Shown: positions 40,521-49,467 of the stretch, piece after piece
How the letters are laid out: the number at the start of each line of letters is the position of its first letter
How positions within the stretch are numbered: position 1 is the stretch's first letter
From: Amycolatopsis deserti
Lineage (GTDB): Bacteria; Actinomycetota; Actinomycetes; Mycobacteriales; Pseudonocardiaceae
Assembly: GCF_014653945.1 (NCBI RefSeq)
Contig: NZ_BNAU01000007.1
Span: 124,001 to 188,000, forward strand
Length of the DNA stretch: 64,000 nucleotides
Direction: 5' to 3'
The notes under the pieces: generated by a model
The model's input: the letters and a program-made list of their open reading frames with translations, nothing else
Told to the model about the DNA's origin: nothing
Databases searched by the model: none
Position numbers and translations under genes: made by a program

Positions 40521-41543
40521 CTACCAGCCTTCCGGTGGCTCCACGAACGCTTTGCCCAGATCCGTGGTCAGCTTCAGCGCGCGGCGCGTCCAGTCGGCGG
40601 TCGCCCCCGCGAAGCCGCAGGTCGGCGTCGGCACGGCCCGGTCGGCCAGCGTCGAGCGGTTGAACCCGAGCCGGTCGGCCAGCGCCAGCGCGGGCTGCGC
40701 CAGCTCACGCAGCGACGGCCGTCGCGCCGGCTCCAGCGCCGGCACCAGGCCCAGGAACAACACGGTCCCGCTGTCCCACGCCTCGCCGAGTTCGTCGAGC
40801 AGGGTCGACGGTGCCCCGCCCAGCAGCGTCGCGTCGATCGCCAGCGCGCCGGCACCGGCCGCGTGCAGCAGGCCGACCGGCGGCCGCGCGGCGCAGCAGT
40901 GCACGACGACGGGCTGCCCGGTCAGCTCACCGGCCCGTTCGATCACGCGGCCGAGCAGCTCCCGCGCCTCCGGCTCGGGCACGGCCGGCACGGTGCCGTA
41001 GCCCGACGGCGTGGGCAGGGAGCCGGCGAGCACGTCCGGCAGCGTCGGCTCGTCGAACTGGACCACGACCTCGGCGCCGGTGCGGGCCTTCAGCTCCCCG
41101 ACGTGCGCGGCCAGCCCCTCCAGCGCCGATTCGGTGAACTCGCGCACCGCGCCCCGGTCGGTGAGCACGCGGTGGCCGCGGGGCAGCTCGATGCCGGCCG
41201 CCAGCGTCCACGGCCCGGCCAGCTGCGTCTTGATCACCGGGGCGCCACCCGCCTCGGTGACCGCGTCGAGGTCCCAGCGCAGCAGGTCGACCGCCCGCCG
41301 GTGGTCCCGCCCCGGCCGCGCGGCGACCCGGTAGCCGCTGGGCACGACCTCGATCGCGAGGTCGACCAGCATCGCGGCGGTCCGCCCGATCAGGTCCGCG
41401 CCGACGCCGCGAGCCGGCAGCTCCGGCAGGTGCGGGAAATCGGGCAGCTCGCCGAAGACGACCGCGGCCGCCTCGGCCGGGTCGGTACCGGGCATCGATC
41501 CCACCGCGGTGGCCGCACCGGGTGGCCAGACGTGTTCGCTCAC
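40521..41543 (-). CDS. MetE C-terminal-domain-like protein (UROD/methionine-synthase fold)
   Basis: 340 residues from GTG 41543 (MSEHVWPPGAATAVGSMPG) with GGAG upstream; about half of MetE, lacking its N-terminal half. The zinc-type ligands are kept: His and Cys in VVVHCCAARPPVGL and Cys in VPTPTCGFAGATADWTRR, plus the conserved AGPWTLAAGIELP and VQFDEPTLP. In M. tuberculosis Rv3015c occupies the same place near ligA (from memory). Such short forms transfer methyl groups in some archaea, but in actinobacteria the role is not settled. Confidence 0.85.
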   Translation of the reverse strand: MSEHVWPPGAATAVGSMPGTDPAEAAAVVFGELPDFPHLPELPARGVGADLIGRTAAMLVDLAIEVVPSGYRVAARPGRDHRRAVDLLRWDLDAVTEAGGAPVIKTQLAGPWTLAAGIELPRGHRVLTDRGAVREFTESALEGLAAHVGELKARTGAEVVVQFDEPTLPDVLAGSLPTPSGYGTVPAVPEPEARELLGRVIERAGELTGQPVVVHCCAARPPVGLLHAAGAGALAIDATLLGGAPSTLLDELGEAWDSGTVLFLGLVPALEPARRPSLRELAQPALALADRLGFNRSTLADRAVPTPTCGFAGATADWTRRALKLTTDLGKAFVEPPEGW

Positions 41544-41722
41544 ACCCCGATTCTCCAAGGCCGCCCGGCCACCCGCGCCCCGGCCCCGCGCGGCCGGGGA
41601 AATGGCACCGGCGGCGCTTGGCGAAAAGGCCGCCACAATCGGAAATCCGGTCAACCGGACATTTCCGCGTAATTCACCGGCCGTCTCCCGTTCTTGATTT
41701 CCGCTGGCTAACCTTGACCGGC

Positions 41723-42268
41723 ATGACGAGCGGTTCGCGGCACGCGGGCGGTGGCACCCTGTTCACCGAGCCCTTCCTGGTGGTCAGCCACCGTGCCGGA
41801 GCGGCCGAATCCGGCGTGCGGGACCAGTACGGGCAGCCGCTGGGAACCGTCGCGGAAGCCGAGAACCGCACGTTCCGGAAAGCGCTGCGGATGATCACCG
41901 GATCCGCGCGGTTCCGCCCGAACTGTTTCGCGGTGCGCGACTCCGGCGGAAGTGTCGTGCTGAAAGTGCGGGTGCACGACTCCCGCTTTCTGGTGATGCG
42001 CGCCGACGGGACGCCGATCGGCGAGATCGCCCCGGACGGGCCGGACCGGTTCGCCCTGTCCGCCCACGGGCACCCGGTCGGCGCGCTGGAGAACCGGCAC
42101 CGCGGCGACTTCCGCATCACCGACTTCTCCGGCGGCGAGGTGGCGCGGGCGGCCGAGGAGCCCGGCCGCGGCTACGTCGTCGAGGTGTTCGCCCAGCTCA
42201 CAGACCCGCTGGCGAGCCTGGTGCTTGCCGCCGCGCTGACCGTGGAGACCGCGCTGCGCCCAGCGTGA
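41723..42268 (+). CDS. LURP-one/phospholipid-scramblase-like (tubby C-terminal fold) protein
   Basis: 181 residues from ATG 41723 (MTSGSRHAGGGTLFTEPF). The sequence has the LOR/scramblase pattern: TLFTEPFLVVSHR near the start, the internal repeat RDQYGQPLGTVAEAENR with later ALENRHRGDFRITD, and a C-terminal hydrophobic helix TDPLASLVLAAALTVETAL. Such proteins are single 12-strand barrels around a central helix; bacterial function is unknown. TAACCT ends nine bases before the ATG, so a leaderless mRNA is possible. Confidence 0.75.
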   Translation: MTSGSRHAGGGTLFTEPFLVVSHRAGAAESGVRDQYGQPLGTVAEAENRTFRKALRMITGSARFRPNCFAVRDSGGSVVLKVRVHDSRFLVMRADGTPIGEIAPDGPDRFALSAHGHPVGALENRHRGDFRITDFSGGEVARAAEEPGRGYVVEVFAQLTDPLASLVLAAALTVETALRPA

Positions 42269-42354
42269 CGTGGGTCTCAACCGCGGCAGGTGGACATTCC
42301 ACCCGGGAAGTTCCAAAGTGAAATATCCCGGGTCGGAAAGGACGATGAGATCTC

Positions 42355-43395
42355 GTGGAACCAATTCCCGAAGGCAGCGCCGAGTGGAGCGAGCCCGGCC
42401 TGTACGCCGTGGCGCCGGGCGTGCACCGGATCCCGTTGCCGCTGCCGAACGACGGACTGCGGGCCGTCAACGTCTACGCCCTGAGCGAAGGCTCCGACCT
42501 GGTGCTCATCGACTCCGGCTGGGCGCTCGCGGAGGCGCGCGAGCAGCTGGCCGCGGCGCTGAAGGGGCTGGGCGCCGAACTCGGTGACGTGAGCCAGTTC
42601 CTGGTCACCCACGTGCACCGCGACCACTACACCCAGGCGGTCGCGCTGCGGCGCGAGTTCGGCGGGCGGATCGCGCTGGGCTCGCAGGAGGAGCCGTCGT
42701 TGCGCATGACGGCGGATCCGGACGTGGTGCCGCTCATCAGCCAGATCCGGTCGCTGCGGGCGTGCGGCGCCGATCCGGTGGCCGACGAGCTGGTGCGGGT
42801 GTTCGAGATCCACGGCCGCAACACGGAGGCCTCGATCTGGGAGCAGCCCGACGAGTGGCTGACGCCGGGACGGCGGACGGTGCTGCCGAGCCGCGCGCTG
42901 GACGTCGTGCACACCCCGGGGCACACCGCCGGGCACGTCGTGTTCGACGACGGCGCGGCCGGGCTGATGTTCACCGGCGACCACGTGCTGCCGCACATCA
43001 CACCGTCGATCGGGTTCCAGCCCGCGGTGGCGGAGATGCCGCTGCGGGACTTCCTGGACTCGCTGCGCCTGGTGCGCGGCATGCCGGACCGGCGGATGCT
43101 GCCGGCGCACGGCCCGGTGGCCGACAGCGTGCACGCCCGCGTCGACGAGCTGCTGGACCACCACGCCCAGCGGCTGGACGTCATCGCGACGACCATTGTG
43201 GACGGTGCGGGGACGGCGTACGAGTCGGCGCTGCGGCTGGGCTGGACGCGGCGGCAGCGCAAGCTGGGCGAGATGGACGTGTTCAACCAGATGCTGGCCG
43301 TCCTGGAGACCGCCGCCCACCTCGACCTGCTGGTGCACCAGGGCAAGCTGATGCTCCTGGTGGAGGACGGGGTGCGCCGCTATTCGGTGGCCTGA
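42355..43395 (+). CDS. Metallo-beta-lactamase-fold hydrolase
   Basis: 346 residues from GTG 42355 (MEPIPEGSAEWSEPG). Zinc motif HVHRDH at residues 86-91, second site HTPGHTAGHVVFDD, GLMFTGDHVLPHITPSIG and the late His in LPAHGPVADSV. A C-terminal helical dimer/DNA-binding-like domain (RLGWTRRQRKLGEMDVFNQM) follows, as in LACTB2/GlyII-like hydrolases. It should hydrolyse a thioester, lactone or small ester; no specific substrate is indicated. It is preceded only by weak AAGGA. Confidence 0.88.
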   Translation: MEPIPEGSAEWSEPGLYAVAPGVHRIPLPLPNDGLRAVNVYALSEGSDLVLIDSGWALAEAREQLAAALKGLGAELGDVSQFLVTHVHRDHYTQAVALRREFGGRIALGSQEEPSLRMTADPDVVPLISQIRSLRACGADPVADELVRVFEIHGRNTEASIWEQPDEWLTPGRRTVLPSRALDVVHTPGHTAGHVVFDDGAAGLMFTGDHVLPHITPSIGFQPAVAEMPLRDFLDSLRLVRGMPDRRMLPAHGPVADSVHARVDELLDHHAQRLDVIATTIVDGAGTAYESALRLGWTRRQRKLGEMDVFNQMLAVLETAAHLDLLVHQGKLMLLVEDGVRRYSVA

Positions 43396-43631
43396 GCGGG
43401 TGGCGCGGGCGGCGGCGCGCGACTTCGCGTAGGGTGGGTACCAGCGGGCGGGTTCGGTCGCCGTCGACGCCGGTTGCGAGGAGCACCGGAACGGCGAACC
43501 TGATGCGATGCTCATGCTCGCCCCCCGCTGACACCGACTCCACCGGCCGCCGTTCGACGATCCACCGGCCGGTCGTTCTTCCACCCGTGGCTGCCGCGCC
43601 GATGGCGCCGGCCACCCGCCAAGGAGCTTCC

Positions 43632-43799
43632 ATGATCCAGACCACCCGTCACACCCGTACCCAGGTCACGGCCGAGCCCGTCCTGTTCAGCCACCCGCTG
43701 GTCGAGGAGACCAGCCGGGTGGCGGGCGAACTCGACGTGGCCGCCGCGCGGACCGTGCTGTTCGCGGCGCCGTCCGCGAAGCCGGCCCGGCGCCGGTGA
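43632..43799 (+). CDS. Small protein of 55 residues, unknown
   Basis: ATG 43632 has AAGGAG six bases upstream, the best ribosome site in the neighbourhood. The product MIQTTRHTRTQVTAEPVLFS continues with a conserved-looking HPLVEETSRVAGELDVAAAR and a basic end APSAKPARRR. It has no signal, Cys or transmembrane segment. The 236-base stretch upstream (43396-43631) has a possible -10 box near 43429 and no other convincing gene. I do not recognise a family; it might be a ribosome- or stress-related microprotein, which is only a guess. Confidence 0.5.
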   Translation: MIQTTRHTRTQVTAEPVLFSHPLVEETSRVAGELDVAAARTVLFAAPSAKPARRR

Positions 43800-43881
43800 C
43801 CGGCCGCGGCTAGGCCGCCCTTTCGGGGGAGATCCGCGCCGCCGGATCACGGCCAGCCGGCGTGAGCCCCGGCGGGGCCGG

Positions 43882-45372
43882 TCAGGAGAACTGGTCCCGC
43901 AGCTCGCGCTTGAGGATCTTGCCCGAGGCGTTGCGCGGCAGGTCCGGCACGAAACGGATCGCCTTCGGGACCTTGAACGCGGACAGCCGCTCGCGGACGT
44001 GGGCGATCAGCGCCTCCGGTGAAACGTCCTCTTTGGACACCACCACGGCGGTGATCGCCTCGATCCACTTCTCGTCCGGGACACCGATCACCGCGGCTTC
44101 GGCGACCGCGGGGTGGGTGTAGAGCGCGTCCTCCACCTCGCGGGAGGCCACCAGCACGCCGCCGGTGTTGATGACGTCCTTGATGCGGTCGACGACGTAG
44201 ATGTAGCCCTCCTCGTCGATGCGCACCAGGTCGCCCGAGTGGAACCAGCCGTCGCGGAACGCTTCTTCGGTCTCCTCGGGCTTGTCCCAGTACCCCTCGC
44301 ACAGCTGAGGACTCCGGTACACGCATTCCCCGGACTCGCCAGGCGACACGTCGTTGCCCTCGGCGTCGACCACGCGCAGCTCGACGAACAGCACCGGGCG
44401 ACCGGCCGAATCGGGGCGCTCGGCGTGGTCCTCGGGGCGCAGGATGGTCGCCAGCGGGCCGATCTCCGACTGGCCGAAGCAGTTGTAGAACCCCAGTTCC
44501 GGCATGGCCTGGCGGAGACGGTCGAGCACCGGACCGGGCATGATCGACGCGCCGTAGTACGCCTTGCGCAGCGCGGTGAGGTCCCGCGAGCCGAAGTCCG
44601 GGTGGTTGGTCAGCGCGACCCACAGCGTCGGCGCGGCGAAGAACGCGCCGTGCCGGTCCTCGGCCAGGCGGCGCAGGATGTCCGTCGGATCGGGGGTCTC
44701 CAGCAGCGTGTTGGTCGCACCGACGGCCAGCCACGGCACGAGGAACACGTGCATCTGGGCGGAGTGGTAGAGCGGCATGACGTGCAGCGGGTCGTCGTCC
44801 GCGGTGAGGTCGAGGCCGGTGATGCACGAGATGTACTCGTGGACCAGCGCGCGGTGGGTCATCATCGCGCCCTTGGGCCGGGAGGTCGTGCCCGAGGTGT
44901 AGAGCAGCTGGGCGAGGTCGCCGTCGCTCACCTCGGCGTCCAGCTCGGGGACATCGCCGGAGAGCGCGACGAGCGAACCGTCGGCGTCGCGCAGGGGCAC
45001 GACTTCTTCCAGCGCGGGCAGGTTGCCGGCGAGGGCGGGGTCGGCGAGCGCGACCCGGCTGCCGGACTGTTCGACCAGGTAGGCCAGCTCGTCGCCGGTG
45101 AGGTTGTAGTTGATCGGGACGTGCACCAGCCCGGCGCGGGCGCAGGCGAGGAAGCCGATGAGGTAGGCGTCGGAGTTCTTGCCGTACGCGGCGACCCGGT
45201 CGCCCTTGACGAGCCCGAGGCCGAGCAGGTGCGCGGCGGCGCGGGTGACGGCGGCGTCGAGGTCGGCGTAGGTCCACTGCCGTCCGGCGAACTTCAGCGC
45301 GACGCGGGCGGGCCAGCGGGCCGCGCTGCGGCGGAGGATGTCCGCGACGGTGCTGGAGCGGAGCGTGGTCAA
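43882..45372 (-). CDS. Long-chain-type acyl-CoA synthetase (AMP-forming)
   Basis: 496 residues from TTG 45372, preceded by GGAGGAG; the longer open frame upstream runs across the divergent GNAT gene and is rejected. The AMP-binding motif is LYTSGTTSRPKGAMMTH; later motifs GWFHSGDLVRIDEEGYIYVVDR and the catalytic Lys in LPRNASGKILKRELRD are intact. It activates a carboxylic acid, most likely a fatty acid, to acyl-CoA; FadD and benzoate-type ligases look alike at this depth. It diverges from a GNAT gene with only 40 bases between start codons. Confidence 0.9.
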   Translation of the reverse strand: MTTLRSSTVADILRRSAARWPARVALKFAGRQWTYADLDAAVTRAAAHLLGLGLVKGDRVAAYGKNSDAYLIGFLACARAGLVHVPINYNLTGDELAYLVEQSGSRVALADPALAGNLPALEEVVPLRDADGSLVALSGDVPELDAEVSDGDLAQLLYTSGTTSRPKGAMMTHRALVHEYISCITGLDLTADDDPLHVMPLYHSAQMHVFLVPWLAVGATNTLLETPDPTDILRRLAEDRHGAFFAAPTLWVALTNHPDFGSRDLTALRKAYYGASIMPGPVLDRLRQAMPELGFYNCFGQSEIGPLATILRPEDHAERPDSAGRPVLFVELRVVDAEGNDVSPGESGECVYRSPQLCEGYWDKPEETEEAFRDGWFHSGDLVRIDEEGYIYVVDRIKDVINTGGVLVASREVEDALYTHPAVAEAAVIGVPDEKWIEAITAVVVSKEDVSPEALIAHVRERLSAFKVPKAIRFVPDLPRNASGKILKRELRDQFS

Positions 45373-45412
45373 GGGGACTCCTCCTTCGGCGCCGGTGCCA
45401 TACTCGATTGTC

Positions 45413-45862
45413 GTGAGTGAGATCCACATTAGACGTGCTCGGCGGTCGGATGTCGAGGAGATCGTGGCGATGCTGGCCGACGACCACCTCGGCGCCCGGC
45501 GCGAGCAGCCCGGCGATCCGGCGTACCTGCGGGCGTTCGAGGCCATCGACGCGGACCCGAACCAGCTGCTGGCGGTGGCGGAGCGGGACGGTTCGCTGGT
45601 CGGGACGTTGCAGCTCACGTTCATCCCGGGCCTGTCCCGCCGCGGCGCGACGCGGGCGCTGGTGGAGGCCGTGCGGGTGCGCGCGGACCAGCGGGGCGGC
45701 GGCCTCGGGGCGACGCTGATGGAGTTCGCGGTCGACGAGGCCCGGCGGCGCGGGTGCGCGATGGTGCAGCTCACGTCGGACGCCTCGAGGGTGGACGCGC
45801 ACCGCTTCTACGAGCGGCTGGGGTTTGCGGCCAGCCACGTGGGTTTCAAGCTGATGCTCTGA
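45413..45862 (+). CDS. GNAT-family N-acetyltransferase
   Basis: 149 residues from GTG 45413 (MSEIHIRRARRSDVEE). The GNAT pattern is complete: VEEIVAMLADDHLGARRE, SLVGTLQLTFIPGLSRRG, VRVRADQRGGGLGATLMEFA with the acetyl-CoA loop, and DAHRFYERLGFAASHVGFKL. It is the PA4866/RimI-like class that modifies small molecules or antibiotics; the target is not known. Promoters of this gene and the acyl-CoA synthetase must overlap in the 40-base gap. Confidence 0.88.
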   Translation: MSEIHIRRARRSDVEEIVAMLADDHLGARREQPGDPAYLRAFEAIDADPNQLLAVAERDGSLVGTLQLTFIPGLSRRGATRALVEAVRVRADQRGGGLGATLMEFAVDEARRRGCAMVQLTSDASRVDAHRFYERLGFAASHVGFKLML

Positions 45863-45881
45863 GGGGCGGACGCCTTCGCGG

Positions 45882-45903
45882 GTGCCGGGGGCAGTGCCGG
45901 CAC
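45882..45903. terminator. Hairpin between convergent GNAT and ArsR genes
   Basis: GTGCCGG (45882-45888) pairs with CCGGCAC (45897-45903) around eight bases. It is 20 bases past the GNAT stop. It lacks a T-run and may end transcripts from either side. Confidence 0.4.
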
Positions 45904-45985
45904 GCGCGCGGGAGGGGATCGCCCGTGGCAAGGTCTTCGCCGGGAGGGCGCGTCCCAAAGCGCCCTCGGCCCGCCACCCGCCACG

Positions 45986-46327
45986 TCACGCGGCGGCCGG
46001 TGGCTCCCAGTTCCGCACCAGCTCCAGCAGCCCCGGGAAGCGCGCCTCCAAATCGGCCACCCGCACCTCGCTGCGTCGCTCCAGTCCGTACTGCCTCTGG
46101 GTCGTCACGCCGGCCTCGCGCAGCAGCTTGAAGTGGTGGCTCAGCGTCGACTTCGGGCGGTCGATCCCGAACCACCCGCAGGAGCGCGGCACGCCCGGCG
46201 ACTCCAGCAGCAGCTTCCGCACCATCCCCAGCCGCAGCGGGTCGCTCAGCGCGGACAGCACCGTCTCCAGGCGGATCTCCTCGCGCGCCGGCTGCGGCAG
46301 CGCCTCCTCGGTCACAATCCCGATCAT
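45986..46327 (-). CDS. ArsR-family winged-helix regulator
   Basis: 113 residues. LETVLSALSDPLRLGMVRKL opens the ArsR-type domain, and the recognition helix is in PKSTLSHHFKLLREAGVTTQ. No metal-binding Cys pair is present except a lone Cys in SCGWFGID, so it may sense redox or a small molecule. It diverges from the MFS gene across 57 bases holding three TTCG/CGAA half-sites and is the likely repressor. Confidence 0.9.
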   Translation of the reverse strand: MIGIVTEEALPQPAREEIRLETVLSALSDPLRLGMVRKLLLESPGVPRSCGWFGIDRPKSTLSHHFKLLREAGVTTQRQYGLERRSEVRVADLEARFPGLLELVRNWEPPAAA

Positions 46328-46333
46328 AGCCCT

Positions 46334-46375
46334 TAGTTCGGCTATCTTCGAACAAGTACGAGAAAAGTCGAACTA
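46334..46375. promoter_or_regulatory. Candidate ArsR operator with three half-sites
   Basis: TAGTTCG (46334-46340), CGAAC (46349-46353) and CGAACTA (46369-46375) lie in the ArsR/MFS divergent region. The outer pair is a perfect 7-base inverted repeat, and the left and middle sites form a 5-base one. Confidence 0.5.
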
Positions 46376-46384
46376 GGAGTCCTC

Positions 46385-47596
46385 GTGATCCCGAAACGCG
46401 CCGCCTGGCTCGCCGCCTGGCCGGTCCTCGCCGTGTTCGTCCTGTCCAACGCCCCCACCCCGCTCTACGTGCTCTGGCAACGCGAACTCGGCTTCTCCTC
46501 GGGCGTCCTGACCGTCGTCTTCGCCTGCTACATCGCTGGCCTGCTCGGCGCGCTCCTGGTCGCGGGTGTGGTCTCCGACCGGATCGGGCGCAAACCCGTT
46601 CTCCTGCCGGCACTCGCGCTGGGCATCGTCTCCTGCGTCCTCTTCGCGACCGCCGCCTCGGTGCTCGCCCTGGCCATCGCGCGGTTCCTCGCCGGGCTCG
46701 CGGTCGGCGCCGCGGTCTCCGCCGGCATGGCCGCGGTCAACGACGTCGCCCCGGGACGCGGCAAGACCGCGGCACTGGCGTCCTCGACCGCGATGGTCCT
46801 CGGCGCCGGCCTCGGGCCGCTGCTGGCGGGCGTCGCGTCGGAGACCCTGCCCGGGCCGACGGTCACGATCTTCCTCGCCGAGATCGTCCTGCTCGCCTCC
46901 GCCGCGGTCGTCGTCGCGCGGCTGCCGCTGCCACGCCCACAGAGCACCAGCCGCGCGTGGATCCGGATCCCGAACGTCCACCCGGACGGCCGCGGCGCGG
47001 TCCTGCGCGGCATCGCCGTGTTCGCGCCCGGCATCACGGCCACCTCGTTCGTGCTGTCCCTCGGCCCGTCCGTCCTGACCGACCTGCTGGGCAGCACCGA
47101 CCGGATCGTCGCCGGCGCGCTCGCGTTCGTCATGTTCCTCGGCGCGACGGGCATCCAGTTCGCCGTGCGCGGCCTGCCCGCCCGGACCATCCTGATCGCC
47201 GGCGCCGCTTCGACCACGGCGAGCATGGCCGCCCTGATCGCCTCGCTGCAGACCTCGTCGCTCACGCTGCTCGCGGTCGCCGCGGTGCTCGCCGGGACCG
47301 GCCAGGGCATGGGCCAGTTCGGCGGCCTCACGCTGGTCAACGCGAGCGTCCCGGCGAACCGGCTCGCTGAGGCGACCGCGGCGCAGAACGTCGGCGGCTA
47401 CGTGCCCGCCGCGGTCCTGCCGCTCGCCGCCGGGTTCCTCAGCGACGCCACCGGCCTGGCGACCGGGGCCACCGCGTTCGGCGTTGTCGTGATCGCCGCC
47501 GCCGTGGCGGGCGGCCTCGTCGCCGGACGAGGCCGCCCCACCCGTCAGGACACAGCTTCCACCGGGCTGCGGAACTGCGCGGAGTACAGCCGGTAG
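46385..47596 (+). CDS. MFS transporter
   Basis: 403 residues, 12 hydrophobic segments in two halves. It starts MIPKRAAWLAAWPVLAVFVL at GTG 46385 with AGGAG six bases upstream. The MFS signature between segments 2 and 3 is GVVSDRIGRKPVLLPALALG; a symmetrical one is weaker. Likely drug or small-molecule exporter of the DHA1 type. Regulated by the divergent ArsR-family gene. Its last 52 bases overlap the end of the convergent ABC gene, an unusually long antiparallel overlap. Confidence 0.9.
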   Translation: MIPKRAAWLAAWPVLAVFVLSNAPTPLYVLWQRELGFSSGVLTVVFACYIAGLLGALLVAGVVSDRIGRKPVLLPALALGIVSCVLFATAASVLALAIARFLAGLAVGAAVSAGMAAVNDVAPGRGKTAALASSTAMVLGAGLGPLLAGVASETLPGPTVTIFLAEIVLLASAAVVVARLPLPRPQSTSRAWIRIPNVHPDGRGAVLRGIAVFAPGITATSFVLSLGPSVLTDLLGSTDRIVAGALAFVMFLGATGIQFAVRGLPARTILIAGAASTTASMAALIASLQTSSLTLLAVAAVLAGTGQGMGQFGGLTLVNASVPANRLAEATAAQNVGGYVPAAVLPLAAGFLSDATGLATGATAFGVVVIAAAVAGGLVAGRGRPTRQDTASTGLRNCAEYSR

Positions 47597-49467
47597 TAGG
47601 CGCCGCCCGCGGCGAGCAGCTCCTCGTGCGTGCCCTGCTCCACGATCCGCCCCGACTCCATCACCAGGATGAGGTCGGCGTCGCGGATCGTGGACAGGCG
47701 GTGCGCGATCACGAACGAGGTGCGGTCGGTCCGCAGCGCCGCCATCGCCTGCTGCAGCAACGCCTCGGTGCGGGTGTCGACCGAGCTGGTGGCCTCGTCG
47801 AGGATCAGCAGCGACGGGTCGGCGAGGAACGCCCGCGCGATCGTCACCAGCTGCTTCTCCCCCGCGCTGAGGTTGGTGCCCTCGTCGTCGATCACCGTGT
47901 CGTAACCGTCGGGCAGGCTGCGCACGAACCGGTCAACGAACGTGGCCCGCGCGGCGGCCTCCACCTCCTCGGGGGTCGCCGACGGCCGGCCGTAGGCGAT
48001 GTTGTCCCGGATGCTCCCGTTGAACAGCCAGGTGTCCTGCAGCACCATCCCGGTCTGACCGCGCAGCTCGTCGCGGGTCATCTCGGTGATGTCCACGCCG
48101 TCGAGCGTGATCCGCCCCGCGTCCAGCTCGTAGAACCGCATGATCAGGTTCACCAGCGTGGTCTTGCCCGCCCCGGTCGGGCCGACGATCGCCACCGTCT
48201 GCCCCGGCTCGGCGACCAGCGACAGGTCCTCGATCAGCCGCCGCTCCGGGTCGTAGGAGAAGCCGACGTGCTCGAACTCCACCCGGCCCCGGCGCTGCTC
48301 CGGCAGCTGCGGCGACGCGGTGTCCGGCTCCTGCTCCGCCGCGTCCAGCAGCTCGAAGACCCGCTCGGCCGAGGCGACCCCGGACTGCAGCAGGTTCGCC
48401 ATCGACGCGGCCTGCGTCAGCGGCTGCGTGAACTGGCGCGAGTACTGCAGGAACGCCTGCACGTCGCCGAGCGTCATCGTCCCCGTCGCCACGCGCAGAC
48501 CGCCGATGACGGCCAGCACCACGTAGCTGAGGTTCGACAGGAACATCATCGCGGGCATGATGATCCCGGAGATGAACTGCGCGCCCATCCCGGCGCGGTA
48601 GAGATCGCCGTTGCGGCGCGCGAACTCCTGCTCCACCTCGCGGCGGCGGCCGAAAACCGTCACCAGCTCGTGCCCGCTGAACGCCTCCTCGATGTGCGCG
48701 TTGAGCGCGCCGGTGTGCTTCCACTGCGCCACGAACAGCTTCTGCGAGCGCTTCCCGATGACCCTGGTCAGCGCGATCGAGGCCGGGACCACGAGCAACG
48801 CGATCACCGCCAGCAGCGGCGAGACCACGAACATCATCACCAGCACGCCGATCAGCGACAGCAGCGACGTGAGCAGCTGGCTCAGGGTCTGTTGCAGCGT
48901 CAGGGAGATGTTGTCGATGTCGTTGGTGACGCGGGACAGCAGCTCTCCGCGCGGCTGCCCGTCGAAGTACCGCAACGGCAGCCGGTGAAGCTTCGCCTCG
49001 ACGTCCTCGCGCAGGCGGTACACCACGCGCTGCACGGCCCCGTTGAGCAGGTACCCCTGCAGCCACCCGAACACCGACGCGGCCACGTACAGCACCAGCA
49101 CCCAGGACAGCACCCGGCCGAGCGCGGCGAAGTCGATGCCCGCGCCCGGCACGACGTCCATCCGGGCGAGCATGTCGGCGAGGTTGGTGTTGCCCTCCGC
49201 CCGCGCCGCCGCGACCGCCTGCTCGGTGGTAGTGCCCGCGGGCAGCCGGCTGGAGATGAACCCGCCGAAGATGATGTCGGTGGCGTGGCCGAGGATCTTC
49301 GGCCCCACCACGGTGAACGCGACGCTGGCGACGCCGAGGACGACCACGAACGCGAGCGTGAGCCGTTCCGGGCGCAGCCGGCCCATCAGGCGGCGGGCGG
49401 CGTCGCCGAAGCTCTTCGGCTTCTGCACGGGCCCGGCCGGCGCGCCGGGGAAACCTGGTCTGGTCAC
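47545..49467 (-). CDS. ABC exporter, subunit with canonical Walker B (second of heterodimer)
   Basis: 640 residues from GTG 49467 (MTRPGFPGAPAGPVQKP), fused membrane plus ATPase domains. Six membrane segments (residues 40-350) include LLSLIGVLVMMFVVSPLLAV. Walker A GPTGAGKTTL near 428, Walker B LLILDEATSSVD near 551 with the catalytic Glu, but the signature is LSAGEKQ near 531 instead of LSGGQ. That combination is what one partner of a heterodimeric exporter carries. It overlaps its partner by four bases (GTGA). Confidence 0.92.
   Translation of the reverse strand: MTRPGFPGAPAGPVQKPKSFGDAARRLMGRLRPERLTLAFVVVLGVASVAFTVVGPKILGHATDIIFGGFISSRLPAGTTTEQAVAAARAEGNTNLADMLARMDVVPGAGIDFAALGRVLSWVLVLYVAASVFGWLQGYLLNGAVQRVVYRLREDVEAKLHRLPLRYFDGQPRGELLSRVTNDIDNISLTLQQTLSQLLTSLLSLIGVLVMMFVVSPLLAVIALLVVPASIALTRVIGKRSQKLFVAQWKHTGALNAHIEEAFSGHELVTVFGRRREVEQEFARRNGDLYRAGMGAQFISGIIMPAMMFLSNLSYVVLAVIGGLRVATGTMTLGDVQAFLQYSRQFTQPLTQAASMANLLQSGVASAERVFELLDAAEQEPDTASPQLPEQRRGRVEFEHVGFSYDPERRLIEDLSLVAEPGQTVAIVGPTGAGKTTLVNLIMRFYELDAGRITLDGVDITEMTRDELRGQTGMVLQDTWLFNGSIRDNIAYGRPSATPEEVEAAARATFVDRFVRSLPDGYDTVIDDEGTNLSAGEKQLVTIARAFLADPSLLILDEATSSVDTRTEALLQQAMAALRTDRTSFVIAHRLSTIRDADLILVMESGRIVEQGTHEELLAAGGAYYRLYSAQFRSPVEAVS

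Noticed and set aside
43503-43631. Upstream extension of the small gene, starting MRCSCSPPADTD
   Set aside because: The frame is open, but AAGGAG is placed for ATG 43632, and there is no good site at 43503. Kept only as a possibility for the leader.
45373-45774. Long N-terminal extension of the acyl-CoA synthetase
   Set aside because: It would overlap the divergent GNAT gene; GGAGGAG precedes TTG 45372 and synthetases of this family start at that point.
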